This document shows positions 8,206 through 17,848 of a stretch of DNA of 64,000 nucleotides, in pieces. Both the position numbers and the translations under genes were made by a program. The number at the start of each line of letters is the position of its first letter. Position 1 is the first letter of the stretch. The notes beneath the pieces were generated by a model. The model did no database searches. It worked only from the letters and a program-made list of their open reading frames with translations, and was not told the origin of the DNA. The DNA is from Nocardia sp. CDC159. GTDB lineage: Bacteria; Actinomycetota; Actinomycetes; Mycobacteriales; Mycobacteriaceae. The stretch lies in NCBI RefSeq assembly GCF_023740735.1, contig NZ_JAMRXH010000004.1, forward strand, positions 124,001 through 188,000, in the 5' to 3' direction.

Positions 8206-9036
8206 ATGGCTGTCGTAACCATGAAGCAGCTGCTCGACAGCGGCGCGCACTTCGGGCACCAGACCCGCCGGTGGAACCCGAAGATGAAGCGGTTCATCTT
8301 CACCGACCGCAACGGCATCTACATCATCGACCTGCAGCAGACGCTGACCTACATCGACAAGGCCTACGAGTTCGTCAAGGAGACCGTGGCCCACGGTGGC
8401 ACCGTGCTGTTCGTCGGCACCAAGAAGCAGGCGCAGGAGGCCATCGCCTCCGAGGCGACCCGCGTCGGTATGCCGTATGTGAACCAGCGCTGGCTGGGCG
8501 GCATGCTCACCAACTTCTCGACCGTCCACAAGCGGCTGCAGCGCCTGAAGGAGCTGGAGTCGATGGAGCAGACCGGCGGTTTCGAGGGTCGCACCAAGAA
8601 GGAAATCCTCATGCTCACGCGTGAGAAGAACAAGCTGGAGCGCACCCTCGGCGGTATCCGCGATATGGCCAAGGTGCCCTCGGCCATCTGGGTCGTCGAC
8701 ACCAACAAGGAGCACATCGCCGTCGGCGAGGCCCGCAAGCTGAACATCCCGGTCGTCGCGATCCTGGACACCAACTGCGATCCGGACCTGGTCGACTACC
8801 CGATCCCGGGCAACGACGACGCCATCCGCTCGGCCGCGCTGCTGACCAAGGTCGTGGCCTCCGCCGTCGCCGAGGGCGTGCAGGCCCGCGCCGCGCGTGC
8901 CACCGGCGATGCCAAGCCCGAGGCCGGTGCCGGCGAGCCGCTCGCCGAGTGGGAGCAGGAGCTGCTGGCCCAGGCCAGCCCGAACGCCGAGACCGCCGAG
9001 GCGCCCGCCGAGGCCCCGGCCGCGGCCGAGAGCTGA
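8206..9036 (+). CDS. rpsB: 30S ribosomal protein S2
   Basis: This 276-residue S2 protein starts [19 protein letters not shown] and carries the family signatures [11 protein letters not shown] and [11 protein letters not shown]. It is assembled late into the small subunit and holds S1-type contacts and the mRNA exit region. The C-terminus has an acidic Ala/Glu-rich tail typical of actinobacterial S2. The start ATG at 8206 follows ACGGAGCC. It is first in the conserved rpsB-tsf pair. Confidence 0.98.
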   Translation: MAVVTMKQLLDSGAHFGHQTRRWNPKMKRFIFTDRNGIYIIDLQQTLTYIDKAYEFVKETVAHGGTVLFVGTKKQAQEAIASEATRVGMPYVNQRWLGGMLTNFSTVHKRLQRLKELESMEQTGGFEGRTKKEILMLTREKNKLERTLGGIRDMAKVPSAIWVVDTNKEHIAVGEARKLNIPVVAILDTNCDPDLVDYPIPGNDDAIRSAALLTKVVASAVAEGVQARAARATGDAKPEAGAGEPLAEWEQELLAQASPNAETAEAPAEAPAAAES

Positions 9037-9221
9037 GCAGTGTCCGACGGCGGCGGCAGCGGGGCCTACGTGGTTACGCAAGCTGCCGCCTTCGGCCCTG
9101 ACGCTGCCACCGCGGTCCGCACCGCGACGGATTGTTCACCGTGCCGGCCCTTCCTGTTCGGAAGCGGTCGGCATGGTGGTGCTAGAGACCTAGAGACCAA
9201 TATTCGAGGAGGCTCGCCAGG

Positions 9222-10046
9222 ATGGCGAACTACACTGCCGCCGATGTGAAGCGGCTTCGCGAGCTCACCGGCTCCGGGATGATGGACTGCAAGAAGGCGC
9301 TGGAAGAGACCGACGGCGACTTCGACAAGGCCGTCGAGGTCCTGCGCATCAAGGGCGCCAAGGACGTCGGCAAGCGCGCCGAGCGGGCGACCGCCGAGGG
9401 CCTGGTCGCCGCGTCGGACGGCGTCATGTTCGAGATCAACTCCGAGACCGACTTCGTCGCCAAGAACGACGAGTTCCAGAACCTGGCCGGCGACATCGCC
9501 GAGGCCGCGGCCAAGGCCCGCCCGGCGGACCTGGACGCGCTGAAGGCGCTCGACGTCAACGGCAAGACCGCCGACCAGGCCGTGCAGGAGCTGGCCGCGC
9601 GCATCGGCGAGAAGCTGGAGCTGCGCCGCGTCGTGTCGTTCAACGCGCCGGTCGCGACCTACCTGCACAAGCGGTCCTCCGACCTGCCGCCGGCTGTCGG
9701 CGTGCTGGTCGAGTACCAGGGCGAGGGCGACAAGGCCGCCGAGGCCGCCCGCGCCGCCGCCATGCAGATCGCCGCGCTGAAGGCCCGCTACGTCACCCGT
9801 GACGAGGTTCCGGCCGAGGTCGTCGAGAAGGAGCGCAGCATCGCCGAGGCGACCGCCCGCGAGGAGGGCAAGCCCGAGGCCGCGCTGCCGAAGATCGTCG
9901 AGGGCCGCGTCAACGGCTTCTACAAGGACGTCGTCCTGCTGGAGCAGGCGTCGGTGACCGACAGCAAGAAGACCGTGAAGCAGCTGCTGGACGAGGCCGG
10001 TGTGACCGTGACCCGGTTCGCCCGCTTCGAGGTCGGCCAGGCCTGA
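9222..10046 (+). CDS. tsf: Elongation factor Ts
   Basis: This 274-residue EF-Ts is the guanine-nucleotide exchange factor for EF-Tu. The N-terminal UBA-like domain reads [20 protein letters not shown], and the EF-Tu contact motif is ETDFVAKN near residue 80. The ATG at 9222 has a GAGGAGG ribosome-binding site. It is 185 bp downstream of rpsB and is followed by a strong hairpin, so rpsB-tsf forms a closed unit. Confidence 0.98.
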   Translation: MANYTAADVKRLRELTGSGMMDCKKALEETDGDFDKAVEVLRIKGAKDVGKRAERATAEGLVAASDGVMFEINSETDFVAKNDEFQNLAGDIAEAAAKARPADLDALKALDVNGKTADQAVQELAARIGEKLELRRVVSFNAPVATYLHKRSSDLPPAVGVLVEYQGEGDKAAEAARAAAMQIAALKARYVTRDEVPAEVVEKERSIAEATAREEGKPEAALPKIVEGRVNGFYKDVVLLEQASVTDSKKTVKQLLDEAGVTVTRFARFEVGQA

Positions 10047-10056
10047 TTTCGTCGTA

Positions 10057-10091
10057 AAGGCCCCTCGCGCGATATTCGCGCGAGGGGCCTT
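10057..10091 (+). terminator. Hairpin terminator after tsf
   Basis: A perfect 15-bp stem (AAGGCCCCTCGCGCG at 10057-10071 and its complement at 10077-10091) encloses a 5-nt ATATT loop. It starts 10 bp after the tsf stop. A short T-containing stretch follows but no long U run. Confidence 0.8.
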
Positions 10092-10173
10092 CGCCGTCTT
10101 TGGACACCCGAGGGCCGGTGCTGGTAGTTCTGTGGGCTTTCGCCGAAACAGGTTGGGACCCAACGATCGAGTC

Positions 10174-10950
10174 ATGACGATCAAAGTCGATTACGCCGAG
10201 CTCGAGAAACTCCAGACCGAGACCGCGCGGGCGCAGAGCGCCCTGGCCCACGGCCTGCAAATCCTCGGCGCCGCCGCCGCGGGTGCCTCGGGTAGAGGAG
10301 TACCGACATTCAATATGGGTCGCGTCAGCTATCAGCCGTACACCCCCTTCGGGAATACCTCGGAGGGCGGTGCCTGCGCAGCCGCGCACGGTGACGCGTT
10401 CGCCGGAGTGGGGGCGGCCGTGCGGGCGTTCGCCGCCACGGTCGATTCCGACGCCGAGCGTTTGAAGCTGGCGATCACGCTGTACAAGGTGATGGATCAT
10501 CGCAATGCGGAGGAGTTCCTGCGGAACAATCGCAATGGCCTCGATCTGTTCAGCACCCATTTGAGTAAGAACGACACTTCTGAGCAGGCGCAGCAGCAGC
10601 TCATGCAGCTTCGTCATCTGCTCGGCCTGGCCGGGGGCCCGCTCAGCGGTAATACGGTGATCGCGGGTGATCTCAACGCTGTGGCCGATCCGCGTGACGT
10701 TCCCAAGGACAAGCCCTTCAAACTGCCGTCGGCGGAGGCGATCCGCAACTTCGACAATCAGAACTTCGACCACCGGGCCGGTGAGATCCACGACGGTCCG
10801 GACGGTCGGCTGAAGGGCACCTCGGCCGGTAACGCCCCGATCGATCATGTGCTGCCCAGGGGTGTGGGAACCGCCCCGGCCGAGCGTTGGCAGCGCTGGG
10901 AGTCCGACCACGACGGGCAGCGCGTCGATGTCGCGATGCCCGCCTGGTGA
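10174..10950 (+). CDS. ESX-type N-terminal domain fused to the C-terminal half of an EEP nuclease
   Basis: This 258-residue protein has two parts. Residues 1-120 (starting MTIKVDYAELEKLQTETARA) look like a helical ESX/WXG-type secretion domain. Residues 121 to the end carry only the second half of an endonuclease/exonuclease/phosphatase (EEP) fold: STHLSKND, the metal site AGDLNAV, and the terminal IDHVLPRG and SDHDG motifs. The first half of the EEP fold (Asn and Glu sites) is absent here and occurs on the opposite strand at 10960-11913. The fusion is in frame and uninterrupted. It is probably an inactive chimera or one state of a rearranging locus. The ATG at 10174 lacks a clear ribosome-binding site. 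Confidence 0.75.
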   Translation: MTIKVDYAELEKLQTETARAQSALAHGLQILGAAAAGASGRGVPTFNMGRVSYQPYTPFGNTSEGGACAAAHGDAFAGVGAAVRAFAATVDSDAERLKLAITLYKVMDHRNAEEFLRNNRNGLDLFSTHLSKNDTSEQAQQQLMQLRHLLGLAGGPLSGNTVIAGDLNAVADPRDVPKDKPFKLPSAEAIRNFDNQNFDHRAGEIHDGPDGRLKGTSAGNAPIDHVLPRGVGTAPAERWQRWESDHDGQRVDVAMPAW

Positions 10951-10965
10951 TCGGACCGCTCAGCG
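10531..10965. other. Candidate inverted segment (435 bp) splitting an EEP nuclease gene
   Basis: The left edge reads CAAT|CGC (10527-10533). The right edge read on the other strand is CAAC|CGC (complement of 10963-10969), a 7-base repeat with one mismatch in opposite orientation. Reversing the segment on paper joins ...VHIDVNR to NGLDLFSTHLSKND in frame on the minus strand, giving a complete EEP domain. On the plus strand it ends the small ESX protein at ...FLRNNR followed directly by TGA. Both reading frames resolve at the same edges, which supports an inversion. No recombinase gene is nearby. Confidence 0.6.
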
Positions 10966-11913
10966 GTTGACGTCGATGTGAACCTTCGTCGTCGAGCGGT
11001 TCTCCGTATCTTTCGGGCCGCCGGGCCCGAGGTCGGTGACCGTGGTGCCGCCGGTCGTCACGCCATGGCCGGTGCGCACCACCACGGCATTGCCGAATTC
11101 GCTCGGCCAGCCCAGGCGTTCACCCTGGTTCTTGTTCGACGCCGGGCCGAAATGGACCTCCCACTTCTCCCCGGGCGCGGCCCGCTTGTCCAGCTCGGCC
11201 TGGAGTTGTTGTGATCCGTTCTTGAAGACTTCCTGTAGCGTCGCCACGTCGACCTTGCCATCGATGATGCGCTGTGCGATCCGGCCGAAATCGCCGTTCT
11301 GGGTCCCCTGCTGGTTTTCTCCGGTGGACAGGAAGTTGCCCACCTTGTTGCCGTCGCCGCCCTGCTGAATATTCCAGTTGAGCATCCGCAGGGTGCGTTT
11401 GGTCCAGGTTGCTTCCAGGGCCTGCAACCGCGTCGCGGCCGCTCGGATGGTCGCGGTCTGCGCCTTCAGTTGCTGGTCGACCCGGCCGCGAATTTGCTCG
11501 TACGCCTTGGCCACCTGGGCGACGAGCTCGGTCTGCTCCTCGTCGGTCGGCATGAGCTCGATGAGCCCGGAGCCGTACTCTCGAATCGCCACCTTGCCGT
11601 CGAGTTTCGCCTTCTCGTTGTTCAGCAAGCCCTGATTGAATCGCAGCACGTGGATGCACGCGCCGACCGCCGTGGCCGCCTTGCCGGCGAGTTCCGCGCC
11701 CTCGTCGAGGTCGGCGACGAGCTTGCGCCGGTGCTGGTCGTACCGCTCGGAAGCCGGACCGGCCCAGTGTCCGCCGACCACGGTCCTGGCCGCGTTGTTG
11801 ATGGTGTCCGCCGCCCACGACAGCTTTTCTTTTTGCGCTTTCCAGCCCGCCTCGAATTCTCCGAGTTGACCCAGATCGGCATCGAGATCCTGGACGGTAA
11901 CCGTGTTCCCCAT
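10960..11913 (-). CDS. WXG100-like protein with the N-terminal half of an EEP nuclease domain
   Basis: This 317-residue protein begins with a WXG100-like helical hairpin (GGHWAGPASERYDQHR near residue 48), an N-terminus used for ESX (type VII) export. A helical linker follows to about residue 175. The rest is the first half of an EEP domain: RMLNWNIQQGG (metal-binding Asn) and VATLQEVFKNG (catalytic Glu). It stops at HIDVNR, before the His and Asp-x-Asn motifs that complete the active site; those lie on the opposite strand at 10534-10947. An intact protein of this kind would be an exported nuclease or phospholipase-like toxin. As it stands it should be inactive. Confidence 0.78.
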   Translation of the reverse strand: MGNTVTVQDLDADLGQLGEFEAGWKAQKEKLSWAADTINNAARTVVGGHWAGPASERYDQHRRKLVADLDEGAELAGKAATAVGACIHVLRFNQGLLNNEKAKLDGKVAIREYGSGLIELMPTDEEQTELVAQVAKAYEQIRGRVDQQLKAQTATIRAAATRLQALEATWTKRTLRMLNWNIQQGGDGNKVGNFLSTGENQQGTQNGDFGRIAQRIIDGKVDVATLQEVFKNGSQQLQAELDKRAAPGEKWEVHFGPASNKNQGERLGWPSEFGNAVVVRTGHGVTTGGTTVTDLGPGGPKDTENRSTTKVHIDVNR

Positions 11914-12371
11914 GCAACGACCTTGTGTTGCTACGCAATTGGGTACAAGCCCGCAATTTCATCGGCCAGACCCGGTTTATTTTGCGGAAATGTCAACCGA
12001 GGGCGTATTGCTTTGTCAACCACAAGAATACGTACCGAGGAAATTCGGCCGGTTTTACCGGCCGCCCCGGCCTTTCCGCATCCCACCGCAGCCCACAGCC
12101 GATCACACCGGCCCGCGTCCGCGATCGCGAGTCGCACGGCGTGGTGCATCGTCGACTCCGCGGGTACAGTGCCTGCAACGTCCGGACGCGCCCGTTCGAC
12201 GTTTCGGAGCTCGTGTCCGCCTCGCCCGGTGGATTTTCCGGGGGTCGGGTAACGGTTCGGGCCGGTCGTAGGGCAGGATGGACAGAGCTTTGTCACCGTC
12301 TCGTGTCCATCCCGACACCGGATGGTCTTTTCGCATGTGTGTAAGCAGGCTGTCGAAGAGAATGGAGACCG
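11914..12371. other. Intergenic region upstream of pyrH
   Basis: These 458 bases separate the divergent WXG-EEP gene and pyrH. Open frames here are short or antisense extensions without recognisable products. The promoters of both flanking genes must lie here. I see no repeat, RNA gene or strong hairpin. Confidence 0.5.
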
Positions 12372-13100
12372 ATGTCGGACCCGCAACCCGCCCGTAAGGG
12401 CTTTCGCCGAGTACTCCTCAAGCTGGGTGGGGAGATGTTCGGTGGCGGCAGGGTCGGGCTCGACCCGGATGTGGTGCAGACGGTCGCCGAGCAGATCGCC
12501 GAGGTGGTGTCGACCGGCGTGCAGGTGGCGGTCGTCATCGGCGGCGGCAACTTCTTCCGCGGCGCCGAACTCGAGGAACGCGGGATGGAGCGCGCCCGTT
12601 CGGATTACATGGGCATGCTCGGCACCGTGATGAACAGCCTTGCGCTGCAAGATTTTCTGCAGAAGCAGGGCGTCGACACCCGAGTGCAGACCGCCATCAC
12701 CATGGGTCAGGTCGCCGAGCCCTACATCCCGTTGCGAGCCAAGCGGCATCTGGAGAAGGGCCGCGTGGTGATCTTCGGTGCGGGCATGGGCATGCCGTAC
12801 TTCTCCACCGACACCACCGCCGCGCAGCGTGCGTTGGAGATCGGTGCCGAAGTCGTGCTCATGGCCAAGGCGGTGGACGGGGTGTACACCGCCGACCCGC
12901 GCGAGGATCCGAACGCCGAGATGTTCTCCGAGATCACGCACAAGGAAGTGCTCGAGCGCGGGCTCAAGGTCGCCGACGCCACCGCATTCAGCCTCTGTAT
13001 GGACAACCAGATGCCGATGTTGGTGTTCAATCTCTTGACCAAGGGCAATATCGCCCGTGCGGTGGCCGGTGAGAAGATCGGCACACTGGTTCGGTCCTGA
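12372..13100 (+). CDS. pyrH: UMP kinase
   Basis: This 242-residue amino-acid-kinase-fold enzyme phosphorylates UMP to UDP. Signatures are [14 protein letters not shown] at the N-terminus, [11 protein letters not shown] (about residue 56), and [15 protein letters not shown] (about 170). The length matches bacterial PyrH. The ATG at 12372 follows GGAGACCG. It heads the conserved pyrH-frr-cdsA-rlmN order. Confidence 0.97.
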   Translation: MSDPQPARKGFRRVLLKLGGEMFGGGRVGLDPDVVQTVAEQIAEVVSTGVQVAVVIGGGNFFRGAELEERGMERARSDYMGMLGTVMNSLALQDFLQKQGVDTRVQTAITMGQVAEPYIPLRAKRHLEKGRVVIFGAGMGMPYFSTDTTAAQRALEIGAEVVLMAKAVDGVYTADPREDPNAEMFSEITHKEVLERGLKVADATAFSLCMDNQMPMLVFNLLTKGNIARAVAGEKIGTLVRS

Positions 13101-13136
13101 ACGGATCAACACGATGACGCTGTGGAGGAAACGGTC

Positions 13137-13694
13137 GTGATTGAAGAAGCGCTCTTCGACGCCGAGGAGAAGATGGAGAAGGCCGTCTCGGTGGCGAAGG
13201 ACGACCTCGGTTCCATCCGAACGGGTCGCGCGAATCCGAGCATGTTCAACAGAGTCGTCGTCGACTACTACGGTTCGCCGACGCCGATCACCCAGATGTC
13301 GAGCATCACGGCCCCCGAGCCGCGCATGCTCGTCATCAAGCCCTACGAGCAGTCCCAGTTACAGCCGATCGAGACCGCGATCCGCAATTCGGATCTGGGC
13401 GTGAACCCCACCAATGACGGCAACATCATTCGCGTGGTGGTCCCGCAGCTGACCGAGGAGCGCCGCCGCGAACTCGTCAAGCAGGCCAAGAGCAAGGGCG
13501 AGGATGCCAAGATCGCGATCCGCAATGTGCGGCGTAAGGCGATGGACGAGCTGAATCGCATCCAGAAGGACGGCGAGGCCGGTGAGGACGAGGTGGGCCG
13601 CGCCGAAAAGGACCTGGACAAGACGACCCACAAATATGTCGCCCAGATCGACGAGTTGGTCAAGCACAAGGAATCGGAACTGCTCGAGGTCTAG
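13137..13694 (+). CDS. frr: Ribosome recycling factor
   Basis: This 185-residue RRF splits post-termination ribosomes together with EF-G. Motifs are [12 protein letters not shown] (about residue 30), [15 protein letters not shown] [17 protein letters not shown] (about 105) and [18 protein letters not shown] choose GTG at 13137 over an upstream in-frame start at 13122 because it gives exactly the 185-residue length of the mycobacterial protein and has GGAGGAAA upstream. It lies 36 bp after pyrH. Confidence 0.97.
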   Translation: MIEEALFDAEEKMEKAVSVAKDDLGSIRTGRANPSMFNRVVVDYYGSPTPITQMSSITAPEPRMLVIKPYEQSQLQPIETAIRNSDLGVNPTNDGNIIRVVVPQLTEERRRELVKQAKSKGEDAKIAIRNVRRKAMDELNRIQKDGEAGEDEVGRAEKDLDKTTHKYVAQIDELVKHKESELLEV

Positions 13695-13751
13695 GCCGGG
13701 TCGGCGCGCCGACCCGCGGTGACAGCTCGTGGGGGACGAAATGGACGACAA

Positions 13752-14693
13752 GTGAGCGACGGGACAATCGTGGCCGAACAAACCGCGGCCGGTGATGCGG
13801 GGCCCGCCGGTGACGTGACCGGTGTACCCGCAGACGAGGCACCGGCTCCGCAGGCGCAGCCCAGCGGTAAGTCTTCGCGTGCCGGTCGCAACCTACCCGC
13901 GGCCCTGGCCGTGGGGTTCGCCCTGGGGTTGTCGCTCATCGCGATCCTGCTGTTCGCGCCGAAGATCCTCATCGGCGTGATCGCGGTCGCCATCGCGGTC
14001 GCCACCTGGGAGGTCGCCAAGCGGTTACGCGAGGCCGATGTGCTGGTGCCGCGCATTCCCCTGATCGTGGGCGGGCAGGCGATCATCTGGCTGTCCTGGC
14101 CCTACGGGGCGCTGGGCGTGGTGGGCGCGTTCGGCACCACCGCGCTGCTGTGCATGATGTGGCGGCTGTTCGACCACGGTCTCGGCGGGCAGCCGCGAAA
14201 CTTCCTGCGCGACACCGCTATCACGGTGTTCGTGCTGGCCTGGGTCCCGCTGCTGGCCGCGTTCGCCGCGCTGCTGTTGCTCGAGGACAACAAGGGCAAT
14301 CTGCGGGTGCTGACGTTCATGATCCTGGTCGTCTGCTCGGACGTCGGCGGCTATGTGGCGGGGGTGCTGTTCGGCAAGCATCCGATGGTTCCGGCGATCA
14401 GCCCGAAGAAGTCGTGGGAGGGGTTCGCCGGATCCCTGGTGTTCTGCGTGATCGGTGGCCTGCTCACGGTGACGCTGCTGCTGCAGGCCAATTCGATGAT
14501 CGGCGTGCTCGTCGGTGTCGCCGTCGTGCTCGTGGCGACCTGTGGGGACCTGATCGAATCCCAGGTCAAGCGCGAGCTCGGCATCAAGGACATGGGCACG
14601 CTGCTGCCCGGCCACGGCGGCATCATGGACCGCCTGGACTCGATGCTGCCCTCGGCGCTCGTGTCCTGGCTGGTGTTCACCGCCCTGCTGTAG
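13752..14693 (+). CDS. cdsA: Phosphatidate cytidylyltransferase (CDP-diacylglycerol synthase)
   Basis: This roughly 313-residue membrane enzyme makes CDP-diacylglycerol, the precursor of phosphatidylinositol and cardiolipin. About 50 disordered Pro/Ala-rich residues precede eight or so hydrophobic helices. The CTP_transf_1 signature KRELGIKDMGTLLPGHGG...DRLDS is near the C-terminus with the catalytic KD and HGG-x2-DR residues. Start choice is uncertain: GTG at 13752 (VSDGTIVAEQ) is preferred, an earlier in-frame GTG at 13719 would add 11 residues. Confidence 0.93.
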   Translation: MSDGTIVAEQTAAGDAGPAGDVTGVPADEAPAPQAQPSGKSSRAGRNLPAALAVGFALGLSLIAILLFAPKILIGVIAVAIAVATWEVAKRLREADVLVPRIPLIVGGQAIIWLSWPYGALGVVGAFGTTALLCMMWRLFDHGLGGQPRNFLRDTAITVFVLAWVPLLAAFAALLLLEDNKGNLRVLTFMILVVCSDVGGYVAGVLFGKHPMVPAISPKKSWEGFAGSLVFCVIGGLLTVTLLLQANSMIGVLVGVAVVLVATCGDLIESQVKRELGIKDMGTLLPGHGGIMDRLDSMLPSALVSWLVFTALL

Positions 14694-15092
14694 TCAGTTC
14701 CGCTTGGCGGCCCGGCGCAGCTGCAGGATGCGCCCGCCGCCGACCAGGGCCATCACCAGTGCGCCCGCGATCACCGACAGCAGGATGGTGACGCCCAGCG
14801 GCTGGGTGAAGTCCCAGAAGAACAGGTGCGTCTGAACCTGATTGGAGTTCTGCAGGATGAAGATCAGCAGGACGATGCCGAGGATCGCGGCCGCCACCAG
14901 GGCGGTCCAGGTGTAGCCGGTGCGGGTGCGCAGGGATCGGCTGTGTTTGGTGGGTGCCGTCGTTGTCTGCGCCGGTGTGGTCGGTGTGGTCGGGGCGGGC
15001 GTACCGGCCGGGGGCGTCGGGGTGGTGGGCGCGGCCGGGTCGGCGCGCGAGACCGGATCCGGGCCGGGGGATGAGACTGCGTCGCTGGTCAT
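14694..15092 (-). CDS. LapA-domain (DUF1049) membrane protein
   Basis: This 132-residue protein has a Pro/Thr/Ala-rich cytoplasmic N-terminus of about 60 residues, then two membrane helices ([20 protein letters not shown] and [19 protein letters not shown]) separated by the LapA-type loop [15 protein letters not shown]. The C-terminus is basic. LapA proteins are small membrane proteins of uncertain role in lipopolysaccharide or envelope assembly in other phyla; their role in actinomycetes is unknown. It is convergent with cdsA (stops adjacent) and divergent from rlmN. Confidence 0.82.
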   Translation of the reverse strand: MTSDAVSSPGPDPVSRADPAAPTTPTPPAGTPAPTTPTTPAQTTTAPTKHSRSLRTRTGYTWTALVAAAILGIVLLIFILQNSNQVQTHLFFWDFTQPLGVTILLSVIAGALVMALVGGGRILQLRRAAKRN

Positions 15093-15227
15093 GTCTCGAT
15101 CATTCCCGATAGCTATGGTCGGTACACGTCTATCGCCGCATCGATCGGGGGCATGTCGCGCGATGTGACCGGGATATCGCGGCCTCGCGGCAGGACGGCG
15201 CGCGGCGGATGGGACACTGGAGGGGTT

Positions 15228-16337
15228 ATGACTGCCTCCCTGCCGCTCGTCTTCGATGCTCCGCGCCGTGGCATGCCGCCGCGGCATCTCGCCGACCTCG
15301 ACGCGGACGAGCGGCGCAAGGTGATCGAGGAACTGGGCCTGCCCAAGTTCCGCGCCGATCAGATCGCCCGGCAGTACTACGCCCGCCTGCAGGCCGATCC
15401 GGAGCAGATGACCGACCTGCCCGCGCCGATGCGGGCCAAGGTGGCCGAGGCGCTCTTTCCGCCGCTGCTCACCGAGGTGCGCCACGTGGTGTGCGACGAC
15501 GGCACCACCCGCAAGACGCTGTGGCGGGCGGGCGACGGCACCCTGCTCGAGAGCGTGCTCATGCGCTATCCCGACCGCAACACCCTGTGCATCTCGAGCC
15601 AGGCGGGCTGCGGCATGGCCTGCCCGTTCTGCGCCACCGGTCAGGGCGGCCTGAACCGCAACCTGTCCACCGCCGAGATCGTCGACCAGGTCCGCGCCGC
15701 GGCCGCCGCGCTGCGCGACGGCGAGGTCGCCGGTGGACCCGGCCGCCTGTCCAACATCGTCTTCATGGGCATGGGCGAGCCCCTGGCCAACTACAAGCGC
15801 GTGGTCGCCGCCGTCCGCCGCATCACCTCGCCCGCCCCCGACGGCCTGGGCATCTCCCAGCGCAACGTCGTCGTCTCCACCGTCGGCCTGGCCCCCGCCA
15901 TCCGCAAACTCGCCGACGAGGGCCTGTCGGTCACCCTGGCCGTCTCCCTGCACACCCCCGACGACGAACTCCGCGACACCCTGGTCCCGGTCAACAACCG
16001 CTGGCCGGTCGCCGAGGTCCTCGACGCCGCCCGCTACTACGCCGACAAGACCGGCCGCCGCGTCTCCGTCGAATACGCCCTGATCCGCGACATCAACGAC
16101 CACCCCTGGCGCGCGGACATGCTGGGCGCGAAGCTACACCAGGCTTTGGGCCCCCGAGTCCACGTCAACCTCATCCCCTTGAACCCCACTCCCGGCAGCA
16201 AGTGGGACGCCTCCCCGAAACCTGTTGAGCGGGAATTCGTTCGGCGGGTGGAGGCTCAGGGAGTGCCGTGCACGGTGCGGGATACGCGTGGTCAGGAGAT
16301 CGCGGCGGCCTGCGGGCAGCTGGCGGCGGAGGGGTAG
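15228..16337 (+). CDS. rlmN: Dual-specificity RNA methyltransferase RlmN (23S A2503 / tRNA A37)
   Basis: This 369-residue radical-SAM enzyme carries the cluster motif CGMACPFC (CxxxCxxC) near residue 125, the SAM-binding MGMGEPL (about 180) and the C-terminal methyl-carrier Cys in [11 protein letters not shown] with the partner in the radical-SAM half. It methylates C2 of adenosine in 23S rRNA and some tRNAs. The ATG at 15228 follows GGAGGGGTT, which decides against longer frames. It keeps its conserved place downstream of cdsA. Confidence 0.96.
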   Translation: MTASLPLVFDAPRRGMPPRHLADLDADERRKVIEELGLPKFRADQIARQYYARLQADPEQMTDLPAPMRAKVAEALFPPLLTEVRHVVCDDGTTRKTLWRAGDGTLLESVLMRYPDRNTLCISSQAGCGMACPFCATGQGGLNRNLSTAEIVDQVRAAAAALRDGEVAGGPGRLSNIVFMGMGEPLANYKRVVAAVRRITSPAPDGLGISQRNVVVSTVGLAPAIRKLADEGLSVTLAVSLHTPDDELRDTLVPVNNRWPVAEVLDAARYYADKTGRRVSVEYALIRDINDHPWRADMLGAKLHQALGPRVHVNLIPLNPTPGSKWDASPKPVEREFVRRVEAQGVPCTVRDTRGQEIAAACGQLAAEG

Positions 16338-16395
16338 CCACCGGCTCGGGCAACCGGTCGGGCGATCGCCGAACGCATCCCATGGCCGTGAGGTC

Positions 16396-16839
16396 TCACT
16401 CGACCCGCACCGTCTTCAGCGACTCGCCGGATACGTAGCGGCGCATGGCCGCCACCGCGTTGTCGAGGTTGTCCATATCGGTCGTGACCCGTTCGGGCTG
16501 GAAGGAATCGCCGGCCATGAGGTCCAGAACGGCTGGGATCAGGGGGCGGATCGACGGCATGCCGATGTGCAGGGAGATGTCGCGGAGGTACATCGGGGCG
16601 GCCGGGATTCGGCTGGTGTGGTGCAGGGTTCCGATGCTCGTGCAGACGCCGCCGGGGACCTCGGAGATGTCCAGCGCCTTGGCGGTCAGGCCCGCGTAGA
16701 AGGGCATGCCGACGCTGTGCGGCGGACGACGACGCAGGCCGCCCAGGATGAGCACGCGGGCCTCACCGCCGCGTGCGAGCACCTGCGCGGCATGTGGCGC
16801 GATCTTCCAGTAGCCGGCCCCGCGAGCCGCGACCATCAA
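16396..16839 (-). pseudogene. C-terminal fragment of a zinc-dependent alcohol dehydrogenase
   Basis: The 147-codon frame matches only the last third of an MDR-type alcohol dehydrogenase: the end of the Rossmann fold (VLARGGEARVLILGG), the segment HIGMPSIRPLIPAVLDLM and the closing SGESLKTVRVE. The catalytic zinc domain and the dinucleotide GxGxxG start are absent, and the first ~15 residues look unrelated. It lies directly downstream of the mycothiol-dependent enzyme gene on the same strand. It is most simply a deletion remnant, although a short product could still be made. Confidence 0.65.
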
Positions 16840-16860
16840 GGTGCTCGGCCGCAGCCGATT

Positions 16861-17622
16861 TCACCCTTCCAGCCAGAACGCCGTCCGCTCCCGCCACAGG
16901 TGGACCAGCCTCTCGTCTCCGGTGATTTCGACGCGATGGGGTCGGTTGTAGACGAACAGGAGCAGGTCGGTGATCGCTCCGGTGACCGAGGCGGCGGCGG
17001 TGGCTCGGCCGCGTCGCCAGGTGGGTTCGGGGCCGGTCAGGTCCACCAGCCAACCGTGGCCGTCGGGGACATGGAAGGCCAGCGTGCGGCCGGGGCCGAG
17101 CAGCGGAGGATCCGGTAGATAAGCCTCGGGGGAGCGGGCGTTGTCGAGCCATTCCTCGAAGCAGTCGGCCGCGACGTCGGCGGTCAGCTCGAACGGGCGG
17201 TGCAGGGTCTCGGCGGCGTCGGCGCGATGTAGGGCGGTTTCGTGCAGGGCGTGGCGGACCCAGAATTCGGTGCTGCCCGGTCCGGCGGGGGTCCATACGC
17301 GGAGTCCGGGTCCGGCGTCGTGCAGTGCGTGCAGCAGTCGGTCCGCGCCCTCGCGTACCCAGGCGATCGCGGCGGTCGGATCGAGCTCGTAGACCGACAG
17401 ATCGTTGACCAGATCGTCGTCCACGGGATCGGAAGATCGTTTCGCCACAACGGTTTCCACCCAGCGATGCACCCCGCCGACATGCCGCAACAATTGCCCG
17501 AGATTCCAGCCGGGGCACGACGGCACCGCGGCGGTCAGGTCGGCCTCGGCCACCGTCGCCGCCAACAGCTCCGTCTGCGCGCCGATCTCGGTGCGGCCGC
17601 GATCGAAGTCCAGTACTGCCAT
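16861..17622 (-). CDS. Maleylpyruvate isomerase-family, mycothiol-dependent protein
   Basis: This 253-residue protein has the DinB/MDMPI fold. The N-terminal four-helix domain includes VPSCPGWNLGQLLRHVGGVHRW (two of the His/metal positions near residues 37-50) and HALHETALHRADA (about 125). The C-terminal MDMPI-C domain follows. Family members use mycothiol, the actinobacterial thiol, in isomerisation or detoxification, but many are uncharacterised. ATG at 17622. It stands alone apart from the dehydrogenase remnant downstream. Confidence 0.85.
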   Translation of the reverse strand: MAVLDFDRGRTEIGAQTELLAATVAEADLTAAVPSCPGWNLGQLLRHVGGVHRWVETVVAKRSSDPVDDDLVNDLSVYELDPTAAIAWVREGADRLLHALHDAGPGLRVWTPAGPGSTEFWVRHALHETALHRADAAETLHRPFELTADVAADCFEEWLDNARSPEAYLPDPPLLGPGRTLAFHVPDGHGWLVDLTGPEPTWRRGRATAAASVTGAITDLLLFVYNRPHRVEITGDERLVHLWRERTAFWLEG

Positions 17623-17848
17623 GACCTTCAAACTAGTGCTCCGAAATGGTTTCGGCCCAGCGAGATTCGCCCGGCTTAGAGTCTCGGGGGCGAAGCCGCA
17701 AGTGTGATCATGCGCACTGGTGCGACCCCTATTCGCGACTGTGAAACCCCTCGGCACAACGGATCCCGCCCCGCTCTCCGGGCTCGGCTGGGTACCCTGG
17801 GCGCGTCTGCGGATCCTTTGTCCACCAATGGATTACAGGAGTTTCGCC

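Noticed and set aside
10152..10164. Small GTTGGG-A-CCCAAC hairpin before the ESX-EEP gene
   Set aside because: A 6-bp stem with a one-base loop cannot form a stable hairpin; it may be a chance palindrome.
11931..13112. Minus-strand open frame of 393 codons across pyrH
   Set aside because: Most of it is antisense to pyrH, and the remainder upstream has no recognisable motif or ribosome-binding site.
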